A DNA stretch of 26,390 nucleotides from a virus: positions 1 to 26,390 of IMG/VR virus record IMGVR_UViG_3300017951_000101; one strand, written 5' to 3'. Below are positions 1 through 8,290 of this stretch, piece by piece; the stretch's first letter is position 1; the number at the start of each line of letters is the position of its first letter. A model generated the notes under the pieces. The model ran no database searches and had not been told where the DNA came from. It saw nothing but the letters and a program-made list of their open reading frames with translations. The position numbers and the translations under genes were made by a program.

Positions 1-1479
1 AGTGCTGATTGTTCCTGAAATAGGCGTACTTTGATATAAGTCATCGCCGGGACTGCTCTTTCTTACGTAGCCAGAAACGGGTTGATTTTGCGTTAAAGAA
101 CGTGTGTCGCTTATCTCGCCGTTAGCGTCTGTTAATCCGTTTATTATTACAGTTCCTGCCGCTATCGCACCTCCTGAATCAGCCGTCAAATAAACCCTAG
201 CGTCTTGTATCAAAGCACTAGTAAAGGCGTCTTTTGCAGTAACTGTAGTTGTTACCTGACCAGTTACTACGGTCATTGTACCAGCGCCTGTGTTGGTTAC
301 AGATGATGTGTTGCCATCTGAAGGCGTGTTAAATGTAGAGTTAGACGCGTTGTTGTAGTCTATGTCAAAATTGTTAGTACCGTGCGTAAAGGTTTCATTG
401 TTGTACGTACCTGCATCTGTAATCAACAGGTCTCTGTCGTTATCAGCAAACGTAATGTTGTTAATGTTGTTAGTCAAGGGTAACCGCAAAGCACCAGTAC
501 CTGCGCCTGTGGCTGTGCTGTTTTTAATTGTGTTGTCAGTAAAGGTAGCTGTCAAAGGTTCTATCTGACCACAACTATCAAAAACAGAGTTTACAACTGT
601 ATCACCAGAAGAAAAGTCTGGGTTTGTGCATTTACTTATTTGCAGGCCGTCAAATGAAAAACTTTGAGTTCCTGTCGTTGTATCTATATTATAGTTTTGC
701 GTACCTGCGGCTGAAATAGCGCCGCCCGTCACGTCTACATCACAAGCGGTTCCTTGGTAATTGAGTTCGTACAAAGTTGTGGACACAGGTCGGTCACGGA
801 AAACAAGAATATCCCCATTACTTTCAAGATAAGTAGCAGTAGATCCTGTACCTATCTGAACGCGTCCTGTTAAAAAGATAACGCCGTCTACGTTAGTAAC
901 AATACCGTAGGCACTAGCGGCGTCAACAGAAGCAATGCCCGACCACGTAATAGGATCTACAGACGTACCGCCTGTGACTGTATACCCGTCTCCAAAAGTC
1001 CACTGGTCGACCCATGTGTTTGCCGGGACGTTTCTAGGCTTAGATGTTGTGTTAACACGTATGCCTATCTGTGTGCTGTTTCCTGTAGGTACAGTACCGC
1101 TGGTAGGTGTGTTGCCTGTGTAAACAATAAACTGTCTCCAACCACCAGCATAGGTATCACTGCCTCCTACAGTCCAGAAAGCAGTGTTTGTACCATCAGA
1201 AATCCACAATTGGATTCCGTCATTGGCTTCTGTATCAATGTTACCAACAAACGAAAAGTTGCACCAGAGGCGAAGATGCTCGCCCCCGGACAAGTTGAAA
1301 GTACCACTAACATAAATTTCATTGACACCATTAGTAGTTAAAGCGCAAGAAACAGAGTTGTTTCCTTCGACTTTAATATCAGGGTCTAATGAAAAGGTAT
1401 CTCCTACCCAGTTAGCAGTACTTTCACCGTCATCAATGACAGTAATATTGCCAGTAGTTACTAGAGTTGGTGTAGCCAT
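1..1479 (-). CDS. Tail/surface structural protein, C-terminus outside window
   Basis: The reading frame is open from an ATG at 1479 down to the window edge, giving 493 codons with no stop, so the C-terminus is missing. The start overlaps the TAA of the upstream gene by one base (TAATG), implying translational coupling. The protein begins MATPTLVTTG and is rich in Thr, Gly, Asn and Ser with few charged residues and almost no helix-forming stretches. This is the composition of beta-rich phage tail or fibre proteins. I see short 'TFTDNTIKN'-like repeats around residues 320-370 that would suit a beta-helix. No enzymatic motif is visible. It is the last visible gene of the leftward late operon after portal, collagen-like fibre and the 566-aa protein. 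A role in the tail or virion surface is inferred from composition and position. Confidence 0.7.
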   Translation of the reverse strand, partial: MATPTLVTTGNITVIDDGESTANWVGDTFSLDPDIKVEGNNSVSCALTTNGVNEIYVSGTFNLSGGEHLRLWCNFSFVGNIDTEANDGIQLWISDGTNTAFWTVGGSDTYAGGWRQFIVYTGNTPTSGTVPTGNSTQIGIRVNTTSKPRNVPANTWVDQWTFGDGYTVTGGTSVDPITWSGIASVDAASAYGIVTNVDGVIFLTGRVQIGTGSTATYLESNGDILVFRDRPVSTTLYELNYQGTACDVDVTGGAISAAGTQNYNIDTTTGTQSFSFDGLQISKCTNPDFSSGDTVVNSVFDSCGQIEPLTATFTDNTIKNSTATGAGTGALRLPLTNNINNITFADNDRDLLITDAGTYNNETFTHGTNNFDIDYNNASNSTFNTPSDGNTSSVTNTGAGTMTVVTGQVTTTVTAKDAFTSALIQDARVYLTADSGGAIAAGTVIINGLTDANGEISDTRSLTQNQPVSGYVRKSSPGDDLYQSTPISGTIST

Positions 1480-3179
1480 TACGCATCACTCGTTCTAATC
1501 GCCGCTGACGAGCCTCCACCTGAACCCAGTGTTGCAGGAGACAAGAACTCGACAATCGGTGTTACACCACCGTCACGTACTTTAACTACTAGCTCCCTAT
1601 CTGCGTTATATACTACTGTAAATGTTTCTGATGTTGATGCCGCAACTTTGTCAATGTAACTAATAAATACATTGTTAGCCGATGTTGCATTGTCACTACT
1701 AAAGTCCGTACTGGCGATAGTAAACGTGCTTCCGCTAAACGATGTATAAGCAACCCGTCTGTAAAGACCTGCGTCTGTCTGAATACGAATTGTACCAGAA
1801 GAAGGAGTATCACTAGGAATTGCGGTAGTGACTACTACAGACGTTTCTGTGGCTCCTGAAAGGGTAGTGTTTAGTGATAGCTGTGCAGTATCAATAGTTG
1901 TGCTACCCACGCCTGTTGAGCTTGCTACAAGAATAGTATCTTCTGTTGCTACAACACCCGAAACAGTGAATGTTACATTGTTTGGTGGCTCACGTAGAGT
2001 TCCAGTCAGGTCAGTAAAGTCGTCGTTGGCTGTTACGTCGTTAGGATCGAAACCGACACCAAACGCACCAATAATAGCAGAACCTGTAGACACACCTAGC
2101 ACAGAAACTGTAGGTACGTCACGCTCTGTAGCTGAACCTGTGGTTGTTACAGTAGCTCCGGACGTGCCAGCAGTAATTAGTGTGCCGCTAGAAGGCGCAG
2201 TTCCTGTCAACAACTGAATCCACATCTTAGTTGCTGATCCTGCTGTGGCGTTATCTACGGCAAGCATTTGACCTGTACCGCCTGTCCAGCTTACGGGTTC
2301 AAAACCAGCGGCGTCAAATGTACCAGAGCTAGTACCGCTTAAGTCAAGCTCGTGTGTAATACCACGGAACAACAGACCGTTCAAACCAAATAGTGTGTCA
2401 CTGGTTCCGTCACGAGTCAAGTACTTAACACGCTCGTAAGTGTCGTTGATTGTTTGAGTACCTTTGTCCCATTGAACGTAGTAATCTTCGTCAGCACCGT
2501 CACCTGTAATATCAATCTGCTGGTAACCTTCGGTAAAGGTAACTGACGTATAACCTGCTACAGTACCTAACGCTGTTCCGTTGTTGAGGTCAGTACCTTC
2601 CGACAACGCTAGTACGTTGTTACCTCGGGTTGAGCCGTTAATTGAAAACTCCGAGTAGGTGTTTCCGTAAGTCCGACTAAGACCAATTAAACGACGACCA
2701 TCGATGTCTGCTCCGCCTGTGCGTACTTTAACTAGGAATCGGTGTGAAATACCAGAGGCGGCATCTCCAGTAGCGGCCTTATGTGCCGCCTCGTTCCAAT
2801 AGTCATTAGTCAATACTGCTCCGTCTTGGATGACTTGGAGAGTGGCGGCGTTACCAAAATTTACAACACCATCGTAAATTACGTCACCGCCTGACTGAAT
2901 GATAGAACCGTCGTACAGGTATTCTGCGGAAGCGTCGTCAATATTATATCCATTGATTAGCGTAATAATGTTGTCCGTAGAACGCTGTGACGGGTTAGCG
3001 TCAGTAATGTCTAACTGGTCGTCACCTGAAGACGTTGCGTTGTCTGCAAAGTTCTGTAACTCCCTGTGTAGTTCAATGACCGTGCAATAGCTTGGGGAAG
3101 CTCCGCCGTGAAGGTCACCTACGTATCGAATATTACCCGTAGAACGAGTAATACTCCAATCTGTTGCAACAAAAGCCAT
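1479..3179 (-). CDS. Large Thr/Gly/Ser-rich structural protein (566 aa)
   Basis: The ATG at 3179 is preceded by a near-perfect Shine-Dalgarno (AAGGAGG, five bases upstream), the strongest ribosome site in the late block, which suggests a high-copy virion protein. Residues 1-60 include a mixed region with an 'IELHRELQNFADNA' helix. The rest is low in Lys, rich in Thr/Ser/Gly/Val and beta-like, with Ig-like or beta-prism-like segments such as 'NVTFTVSGVVATED' around residue 400. The C-terminus has a GSGGGSS linker and ends RTSDA. No catalytic motif is seen. It lies between the collagen-like fibre and another beta-rich protein. Proteins of this type are common in marine podovirus structural operons, but I do not recognise a named family. 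A tail, fibre or decoration role is inferred. Confidence 0.75.
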   Translation of the reverse strand: MAFVATDWSITRSTGNIRYVGDLHGGASPSYCTVIELHRELQNFADNATSSGDDQLDITDANPSQRSTDNIITLINGYNIDDASAEYLYDGSIIQSGGDVIYDGVVNFGNAATLQVIQDGAVLTNDYWNEAAHKAATGDAASGISHRFLVKVRTGGADIDGRRLIGLSRTYGNTYSEFSINGSTRGNNVLALSEGTDLNNGTALGTVAGYTSVTFTEGYQQIDITGDGADEDYYVQWDKGTQTINDTYERVKYLTRDGTSDTLFGLNGLLFRGITHELDLSGTSSGTFDAAGFEPVSWTGGTGQMLAVDNATAGSATKMWIQLLTGTAPSSGTLITAGTSGATVTTTGSATERDVPTVSVLGVSTGSAIIGAFGVGFDPNDVTANDDFTDLTGTLREPPNNVTFTVSGVVATEDTILVASSTGVGSTTIDTAQLSLNTTLSGATETSVVVTTAIPSDTPSSGTIRIQTDAGLYRRVAYTSFSGSTFTIASTDFSSDNATSANNVFISYIDKVAASTSETFTVVYNADRELVVKVRDGGVTPIVEFLSPATLGSGGGSSAAIRTSDA

Positions 3180-3188
3180 GTGGCCTCC

Positions 3189-3773
3189 TTAAATTGTTAA
3201 ACCCCTAGAGATTACAAGGCCGCTAAGGGTAGGGCTTGAAAAAGATCTGTAAAACGAGTCTTCACTAGTACCGACAAGACGGTAGAGTGTCGTACTTCCG
3301 TACACGTAGGAGTACACGTCCCCACTAGTAATAGTCTCAACAAACGTGGGCGTAGATGTAAACCCAGAGGCGTAGTCTATCCACGTATAAGTTTCGTCAG
3401 CGTTGGTTATTCCACCAGCAGAAACAGAGGCATAAACCTGCTGTCCTACCGCAGTTAGGCTTTCTAAGCTTCCTGCGTCTACGTCAGAGCCGTCGCTAAG
3501 TTTTAGTACAAGATGGTTATCAACATCAATTTCAGCGTCTACTACCGATACGCCGTCCTGTCCGTCTTGACCATCTTTTCCGTCAACACCGTCCCGACCA
3601 GCTTTTCCTTCTGGTCCAGTGTTTCCTTGTTCACCACGGTCACCTTGCTCACCTTTCGGGCCTTGTATGCCCTGCTCGCCTTGGTCACCTTTTTCGCCCT
3701 GTATAGTTTCTACTGCGCGTATTTCAGCCAGCAGTTTATCATACAGCGCTGTTAATTTTAAGTCTACATTCAT
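3189..3773 (-). CDS. Collagen-like tail fibre/spike protein
   Basis: This 194-aa protein has three parts. Residues 1-25 form a predicted amphipathic helix (MNVDLKLTALYDKLLAEIRA) that could nucleate a trimer. Residues 26-76 are 17 uninterrupted Gly-X-Y triplets (GEK GDQ GEQ GIQ GPK and onward), a collagen-like triple helix. Residues 77-194 are a beta-rich C-terminal domain with Tyr, Thr and Ser. Phage collagen repeats of this kind occur in trimeric fibres and tail appendages. The start ATG overlaps the portal stop (ATGA, 3770-3773), so it is translationally coupled to the portal gene. The Y positions are dominated by Gln, Lys, Arg and Asp rather than Pro, as expected for bacterial/phage collagens without proline hydroxylation. 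A receptor-binding role is plausible but unproven. Confidence 0.8.
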   Translation of the reverse strand: MNVDLKLTALYDKLLAEIRAVETIQGEKGDQGEQGIQGPKGEQGDRGEQGNTGPEGKAGRDGVDGKDGQDGQDGVSVVDAEIDVDNHLVLKLSDGSDVDAGSLESLTAVGQQVYASVSAGGITNADETYTWIDYASGFTSTPTFVETITSGDVYSYVYGSTTLYRLVGTSEDSFYRSFSSPTLSGLVISRGLTI

Positions 3774-5749
3774 TGAGAAAGTCGTGACATCAACAGTTGT
3801 TCAGCTTTGTTAGTCTGCTCTGATGCTTTTTCTGTGTTCTCTTGTTGTCGTTCGCGTGTGACTACTTCTCTCTCTTTTAGCATAGCTTCGGCAATCCGCA
3901 TTCGACGATCAAACTCTTTGTCATCAGCGTCACCTTCTTTGAGATTCTTTGTAATAGCGTTGATCTTGTCAATCTCAAGCTCTTGTGGAACCACTGCGGC
4001 TTCTGCTGACAGCTTAGTAGCCCTAGCGCTAAACTCTTGAGCTTGTGCTTTAATAGCCGCAGTTTGTGACTGCTGGAACTCAAGCTGTGCCTGTTGCTGT
4101 TGCATAGCCATCTGCTGTGCTTGTGGGTTAGGCTCTAGTGCTTTCTGCATTGCTCTAATCAAGTCTTCTCTGTTAGACAGATTCATGTTTTCTACAATGC
4201 TTTGGATTAGTGTGTTATATACCGGAGACTGTTTATCCATAGTTTGCAGGAGTTGTACAAGCTGTGTAACTTCGTATTCTCTTGCAATAATCCCTAATGT
4301 ACTCGTTGCGTTAAACTTATAGTCAGCTACAGGATAACTATCAGGGTCAAACTGCATATAACGGTAAGCCGCTTTTTTAACAAACGGAATTAAAAATGAC
4401 TGTTGGAAGTTGATTAGAGTTCGCTTATGACGTTTAATAATAGCCCCAAGAGACATAGAAATACCGGCGGCAGTAGCCTCGCCATTAACCTGACCCGCAA
4501 TTCCTGCTGAGTCCACGGCTCCGGTAGCCTGTTGTACCATCTGTTGTAGCGCCCCGGCTTGTGCAAAGGTAATCTGATTAACATTACCAAAGTTAAATGG
4601 CTGAAGAATTTCACGAGGATCTCCGTTGGTTAAGATCATCTTACCGGGACGTACTTCGGGCTTAGCGCCTCGTGGGAGCCTCGTAGCGTCCAAAGCAAGC
4701 ATGGGGTGAATAGTTAGGTTAAGTGCATCAATACGTGCCCTTAGCTCGGTATCTAGGGCCTTCTGGGAGTTGTATCCTTTTTCGCACACACCACGACCCC
4801 AGAAGCGTCCGGGCACTACGTCCCAAGGGAATGCCACAACAGGACGGTCCTGCATCATGTACGGGTTTGGCTCTGCTTTTAGTAACTCGCCATTTCCTAA
4901 AACGACAATAGCTTCAGCGTAATAAGAGTCTTCTTCCATTACGTCATCGCTTTCTTTTTCTAGCATATGACGTGGAACTTTACCATAGTACTTAGTAAGC
5001 CTTACTTTTTCGTCTGCATAAACTAAAAGGTCGTCGTCTGTAGGCTCTAGGGAAGAATCGGGAGCCGCTGTACCTAAGTCTACTTTTCTGTACACACCCT
5101 GTTCTTGTAGTTCTTCTACGTGGTATTTAGAAACAAACTCGTCAATCGCCACACCTACGGCGTCTTCAACAGAGGTTGCTACAGGTTCAATAAGAAAGTT
5201 TTGGGGTAAGACAGGTCGTAACTTAACTACGGTTCTATCTGCGGTGTTAACGCCTACAGCAGTCAACTGTCCGTCCATAACTGGTTGTGTTGCCGGTGTC
5301 ATTTCTTTTATTTCTTCTAAAACAACTTCACCAATACCTACACCGTATACTGCGGCATTAATTAGGCATTCTGCAACAGCTTGTCGCACTTTGCATTGCT
5401 CAAAGTCTTCCGTCAGTTTGTTTCGTAGAAACTGTACGTCTTGTTTTTCTGTGTCGCCCATGTTGTCTGAAATGTCAAACCACTTGCCACGACCAAAAGT
5501 AGCCTCTTCTAGTTCTGCTACGTTAGACTCAACAGCTTGCTGTAGTGCAGGAGAAATAATACGGGAGCGCTCAGAGCGACGCTGGCTGTCAGCAGGATCC
5601 CAAATACCACGCCATAATCTATAGTATTCATCGAATTTTTCTTCATAATTTGCTTCGTAATAGTCCCTCCAATCTTGACATTTAGTAGTAACCCACTCTT
5701 CTAGGGTTTCTTCAGCCATCAAAGGATCTAACTCAAACATTTCTTCCAT
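3770..5749 (-). CDS. Portal (head-tail connector) protein
   Basis: This 659-aa protein is larger than T7 gp8 (536 aa) and matches the podovirus head-tail connector type. An acidic N-terminus is followed by an aromatic segment (residues ~25-50, WRDYYEANYEEKFDEYYRLW) and by 'ERSRIISPALQQAVESNVAE' and 'EEATFGRGKWFDI', a pattern typical of marine podovirus portals. A clip/stem-like core follows. Residues ~538-659 form a long Gln/Ala/Glu/Lys-rich helical tail with coiled-coil character, fitting a portal barrel or C-terminal extension. The gene lies directly downstream of TerL (one base between TerL stop and portal ATG) and overlaps the collagen-like gene. A dodecameric ring at the capsid vertex through which TerL drives DNA is family knowledge. 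An AGGA ribosome site lies about eight bases before the ATG. Confidence 0.88.
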   Translation of the reverse strand: MEEMFELDPLMAEETLEEWVTTKCQDWRDYYEANYEEKFDEYYRLWRGIWDPADSQRRSERSRIISPALQQAVESNVAELEEATFGRGKWFDISDNMGDTEKQDVQFLRNKLTEDFEQCKVRQAVAECLINAAVYGVGIGEVVLEEIKEMTPATQPVMDGQLTAVGVNTADRTVVKLRPVLPQNFLIEPVATSVEDAVGVAIDEFVSKYHVEELQEQGVYRKVDLGTAAPDSSLEPTDDDLLVYADEKVRLTKYYGKVPRHMLEKESDDVMEEDSYYAEAIVVLGNGELLKAEPNPYMMQDRPVVAFPWDVVPGRFWGRGVCEKGYNSQKALDTELRARIDALNLTIHPMLALDATRLPRGAKPEVRPGKMILTNGDPREILQPFNFGNVNQITFAQAGALQQMVQQATGAVDSAGIAGQVNGEATAAGISMSLGAIIKRHKRTLINFQQSFLIPFVKKAAYRYMQFDPDSYPVADYKFNATSTLGIIAREYEVTQLVQLLQTMDKQSPVYNTLIQSIVENMNLSNREDLIRAMQKALEPNPQAQQMAMQQQQAQLEFQQSQTAAIKAQAQEFSARATKLSAEAAVVPQELEIDKINAITKNLKEGDADDKEFDRRMRIAEAMLKEREVVTRERQQENTEKASEQTNKAEQLLMSRLSQ

Positions 5750-5750
5750 A

Positions 5751-7001
5751 TTAGTATCCTGCCACTATGTCTAATATTTCGTGGTCATCAATTTCAAATT
5801 CGTAGCTATACGCCACGTTAGCCAACTGGTCTATGTACGCTAGCGCATCGACTAAGTCGTCGTGCGTCAGTACGTCTGGAAATTGAAACAACTGGTCGAG
5901 AAACCTAGAGTTCCATTCACCTTTGTTAAGTGTTATGAAGCCGTTTTCAAACCTTCCCTGTAACGCCCACATAACACGGTCTGTTTTCTTTTTGTTACCG
6001 TGTGTAAGTTCTTCTACCCGGAAAAACGTACCGTAACGCTTCTGTAAATCAAACAGGGGCGACATTACGGCTTGTTTAGCAATACCTCTCTCGATACCCA
6101 CGCTAACGGGACGGTAGTCTCTAACGGCCTGAAAAATTTTGGCGGCAGTCTCGTTAAGGTCCCATCGACCATAAATAATATTATCAACATACCAACCATC
6201 AGGATTGACTTTAACGACTGCGATTGCTGTTTCGTCGAGCTTACTGTTTTTGGTCTTCTTTTTATTGACTTCCTCAAACCCTGCCAAGTCAACAGCAATG
6301 TAGTAGTCTCCTATCTCCGGCTTATCTTCACTAAACTTAACCCAATCTTCCTTAAACATTTCTGACCCACGCGCTTCAAAACTAGCCATAAATTCTTGGC
6401 GAAACGCGTAAGAAGACATAGACTTTTTTGCAATATCGATTTCACTGGGGTCCAGCAACGGATTATCATACGAAGTAAAATGCCAACTGCGATACGTAGG
6501 ATCGTCTTCCAGTTCAGCGTACTTGTATAGTTCATAAAAATGGTTCCTTCCCATTGGTGTACCGATGAACAATGCACCGCCCTTTTGGTCAGCCAACGCA
6601 GGTCTCAAGATCTGCTCGAATACCTCTGGCTTCATGTCGGCGTATTCGTCCATTACTAGAAACTTCAAGGACACACCACGCATCGTCTCGGGTCTGTCGG
6701 CTCCCTTAAGACTAATCGTGGCCCCGTTGACTAGCTTGATCTGAAGGTTGTTAATATGCGAACCTTGGATCACTGGGTGTCCTAGCTCCAACAAGGTCTG
6801 CCACATGATGTCACGGGCTTGTCCTTGTGTGGGCGCAACGTAAAACACATGGCCTTTGTTTGCCTGTAGTGCGTTTACAATCAAAAGCCAAGCGGCTAGT
6901 CGAGACTTACCTGTCCGTCTACCTGCCGCTACAATCTTAAATCTTGTGTCGTCTGACCAGACATCTTGTTGCCAAGGCAGTAATTCTATGTTAAGATCCA
7001 T
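5751..7001 (-). CDS. terL: Terminase large subunit (packaging ATPase-nuclease)
   Basis: The 416-aa protein has a full two-domain terminase. The ATPase domain has Walker A at residues 26-33 (AGRRTGKS) and Walker B at 115-119 (LVMDE), with Glu119 as the catalytic carboxylate. The C-terminal RNase H-fold nuclease has Asp238 in 'IAVDLAG', Glu304 in 'VGIERG', and Asp381/Asp382/Asp385 in 'HDDLVDALAYI' near residues 380-390. All expected acidic residues are present, so it should be active. It powers DNA translocation through the portal and cuts concatemers. At 416 aa it is shorter than T7 gp19 (586 aa). The start overlaps the preceding TAA by one base, and the portal gene follows after one base. Packaging mode (headful or direct terminal repeats) cannot be told from the sequence. 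Confidence 0.95.
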   Translation of the reverse strand: MDLNIELLPWQQDVWSDDTRFKIVAAGRRTGKSRLAAWLLIVNALQANKGHVFYVAPTQGQARDIMWQTLLELGHPVIQGSHINNLQIKLVNGATISLKGADRPETMRGVSLKFLVMDEYADMKPEVFEQILRPALADQKGGALFIGTPMGRNHFYELYKYAELEDDPTYRSWHFTSYDNPLLDPSEIDIAKKSMSSYAFRQEFMASFEARGSEMFKEDWVKFSEDKPEIGDYYIAVDLAGFEEVNKKKTKNSKLDETAIAVVKVNPDGWYVDNIIYGRWDLNETAAKIFQAVRDYRPVSVGIERGIAKQAVMSPLFDLQKRYGTFFRVEELTHGNKKKTDRVMWALQGRFENGFITLNKGEWNSRFLDQLFQFPDVLTHDDLVDALAYIDQLANVAYSYEFEIDDHEILDIVAGY

Positions 7002-7363
7002 TAAACAAAGTTAACCAGTGCTGGTGCATTTTCTTCTAAGTTAAATGTAACAGCAACTTCCATGTCACCTACCTGCCCAGCTTGAGCCCTAACTACTTCT
7101 CCCTCGTGTAGAACAAAGATAGGTGCCTGTGATTGCCCACCTAGCGTTATGTTGTTGTTAGCCGCTACTTGTACAGTGTCAAAAATGTACATTAAGTCGT
7201 TAGGCGTGCCTGCGTCGTCTGTCCACTTAACGGTTACGTTTCCGGGAGTGCCCGAGTGGTTAGCCGCAAAAACAAAAGTAATGTTAGCGTGATAACCATC
7301 AGGAACTGTAAACAACGGAGTCTCTGTCGTGTCTGTCAGTGTTACGTGTTTAGTATAATACAT
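7001..7363 (-). CDS. Small beta-rich protein between lysin and terminase
   Basis: I place the start at the ATG at 7363, which overlaps the lysin stop (TGATG), giving 120 aa beginning MYYTKHVTLT. A TTG three bases upstream is possible but less likely. The protein is rich in Val, Thr, Asn and Ala with alternating hydrophobic residues ('TPLFTVPDGYHANITFVFAA', 'NNITLGGQSQAPIFVLHEGE'), the pattern of a small beta-sandwich. There is no signal peptide, membrane segment or catalytic motif. Its position just before TerL in a virion operon suggests a head decoration, head-completion or tail accessory protein. That is an inference from fold appearance and context; I do not recognise the family. Confidence 0.75.
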   Translation of the reverse strand: MYYTKHVTLTDTTETPLFTVPDGYHANITFVFAANHSGTPGNVTVKWTDDAGTPNDLMYIFDTVQVAANNNITLGGQSQAPIFVLHEGEVVRAQAGQVGDMEVAVTFNLEENAPALVNFV

Positions 7364-7707
7364 CAATACGTCCAGATTACAGGGGTTGTGCCACGGGTGT
7401 CGAGGTGTACAAAATTCTTAGCTACACCTATACCAGTAAACCCGTGCTTAAGAGCTAAGTTTACAATGGTGTATAAAGAACCGCCGTTTGTTATTTTTAT
7501 GTCGGCGGCAATGCCCTGACTATGTGTCCCCGGACGAGTCTTTTTGCTCTCTTCAGGGTGCGTAGGCGAACGATAGCCAGAGGTCACAATAAAAGGAAAG
7601 TTACATTCTTCCCGTAGAGCGTCTAGCTTCTCTAGAAACTCCATGCACATACGGTTTTCCCCGCTATGTGAGCAATCAAACTCGTCAACAGTGAAATATT
7701 TAAGCAT
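7363..7707 (-). CDS. Peptidase M15-family endolysin
   Basis: This is a 114-aa zinc peptidase of the M15 (D-Ala-D-Ala carboxypeptidase / L-Ala-D-Glu endopeptidase) type, consisting of the catalytic domain only. Visible motifs are 'SGYRSP' (43-48), 'THSQGIAADI' with metal ligands His62 and Asp69, and 'FVHLDTR' with His101 and Asp103. The 'DEFDCSHSG' segment at 8-16 is common in this phage subfamily. It should cleave peptidoglycan cross-links or stem peptides. No signal peptide or transmembrane export segment is present, so release would need a holin, and none is obvious next to it. It overlaps the upstream AT-hook gene (start within GATGCTTAA) and the downstream gene (TGATG). A lysis gene inside the packaging operon is compact but not unprecedented. 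Confidence 0.9.
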   Translation of the reverse strand: MLKYFTVDEFDCSHSGENRMCMEFLEKLDALREECNFPFIVTSGYRSPTHPEESKKTRPGTHSQGIAADIKITNGGSLYTIVNLALKHGFTGIGVAKNFVHLDTRGTTPVIWTY

Positions 7708-8083
7708 CGTCTATTATTTCACCTTCTATTGTAGACGCAGGGCTTACATCAACTTCCCCCACGCCTGTAATATTAATTTGTATGGCGTTTCTGCCCGCAC
7801 CTTGGACTACATCTTTCTCAAAAGCCCCTACAGGTAGTATCCTGTCCATCACAAGTTTCCAAGCGGCGGCTTGGTTTTTATGTTCGTTGTCCAAAGCGGC
7901 GTCAAAAATAGTCTCAAGCACTTTACGTGACTTAGGACTAGCCAACATACGAGCTTTGTACTCGTTTATGATCGATGCGTCGCCTTTTGGACGACCTACG
8001 GCACCTCTGTTGCCTGATTTTACGGCAGAAACTTCAGTCTTTCGGGGCCTGCCACGACCTCTTTTTTTAATTTCGTCTGGCAT
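7700..8083 (-). CDS. AT-hook DNA-binding protein, candidate small terminase subunit
   Basis: This 127-aa protein is the first gene of the leftward operon. Residues 8-15 contain an AT-hook core (RGRPRK, residues 10-15), and 'GRPKG' at 30-34 is a second, partial hook. The middle (residues ~40-90) is helical and includes 'ETIFDAALDNEHKNQAAAWKL' followed by 'MDRILPVGAFEKD', reminiscent of the helix-plus-'RLLP' segment in small phage DNA-binding proteins of the DUF5681 type. The C-terminus is acidic (EGEIIDDA). DNA binding by the minor groove is well supported by the hook. A TerS role is inferred from position at the head of the packaging operon and size. It could instead be a transcription regulator acting on the AT-rich region immediately upstream of its own promoter. 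Confidence 0.7.
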   Translation of the reverse strand: MPDEIKKRGRGRPRKTEVSAVKSGNRGAVGRPKGDASIINEYKARMLASPKSRKVLETIFDAALDNEHKNQAAAWKLVMDRILPVGAFEKDVVQGAGRNAIQINITGVGEVDVSPASTIEGEIIDDA

Positions 8084-8109
8084 TAAAAGTTATCCCTAAT
8101 TACAACAAT

Positions 8110-8138
8110 AGTATAACACAAGTTTACACAAAAGTCAA
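8110..8138 (-). promoter_or_regulatory. Strong sigma70-like promoter for leftward late operon
   Basis: On the minus strand, TTGACT (8138-8133) and TATACT (8115-8110) are separated by exactly 17 bases; each hexamer has one mismatch to consensus. Transcription would start near 8103, about 20 bases before the ATG at 8083. The 17-base spacer contains GTTTACACA on the plus strand (8122-8130), one mismatch from the relaxed DnaA box TTWTNCACA. DnaA, or whatever binds the adjacent array, might therefore repress or modulate this promoter. That last point is inference. Confidence 0.7.
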
Positions 8139-8194
8139 GCTATTTTTAGACTAATTCCTGGGATACTGTAAACTTTAGTAAAATCAACAGGCTA

Positions 8195-8239
8195 CATATG
8201 TTTATTTTTAACATAATTTTCTTAATTTTCACCTATTTT
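8195..8239. other. AT-rich stretch, candidate DNA-unwinding element
   Basis: Of these 45 bases, 38 are A or T (about 84 percent), clearly more than in the flanking coding sequence. It lies about 60 bp from the first perfect DnaA box. Between them is a C-rich tract (8278-8293). AT-rich DNA followed by a GC-rich spacer and then DnaA boxes is the arrangement of many bacterial chromosomal unwinding regions. Function as an unwinding element is inferred. Confidence 0.45.
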
Positions 8240-8266
8240 GTGCCTAGGTAGCAACCCTATTATAAT
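8238..8266 (+). promoter_or_regulatory. Possible rightward promoter entering the DnaA-box array
   Basis: A perfect TATAAT (8261-8266) has a weak -35 candidate, TTGTGC (8238-8243), at 17-base spacing. Transcription would start near 8273 and run through the DnaA-box array toward the early genes. It could supply the early operon leader, a replication primer, or transcriptional activation of the origin. The poor -35 makes it a candidate only. Confidence 0.35.
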
Positions 8267-8290
8267 TAACGTGGCGTCCCTCCCCCCGCC

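Noticed and set aside
1828-2217. Plus-strand frame of 129 codons opposite the 566-aa gene
   Set aside because: Antisense shadow of Thr/Val-rich codons, with no ribosome site, in a region clearly coding on the minus strand.
5244-5624. Plus-strand frame of 126 codons opposite the portal gene
   Set aside because: Antisense shadow; the portal coding frame is well supported.
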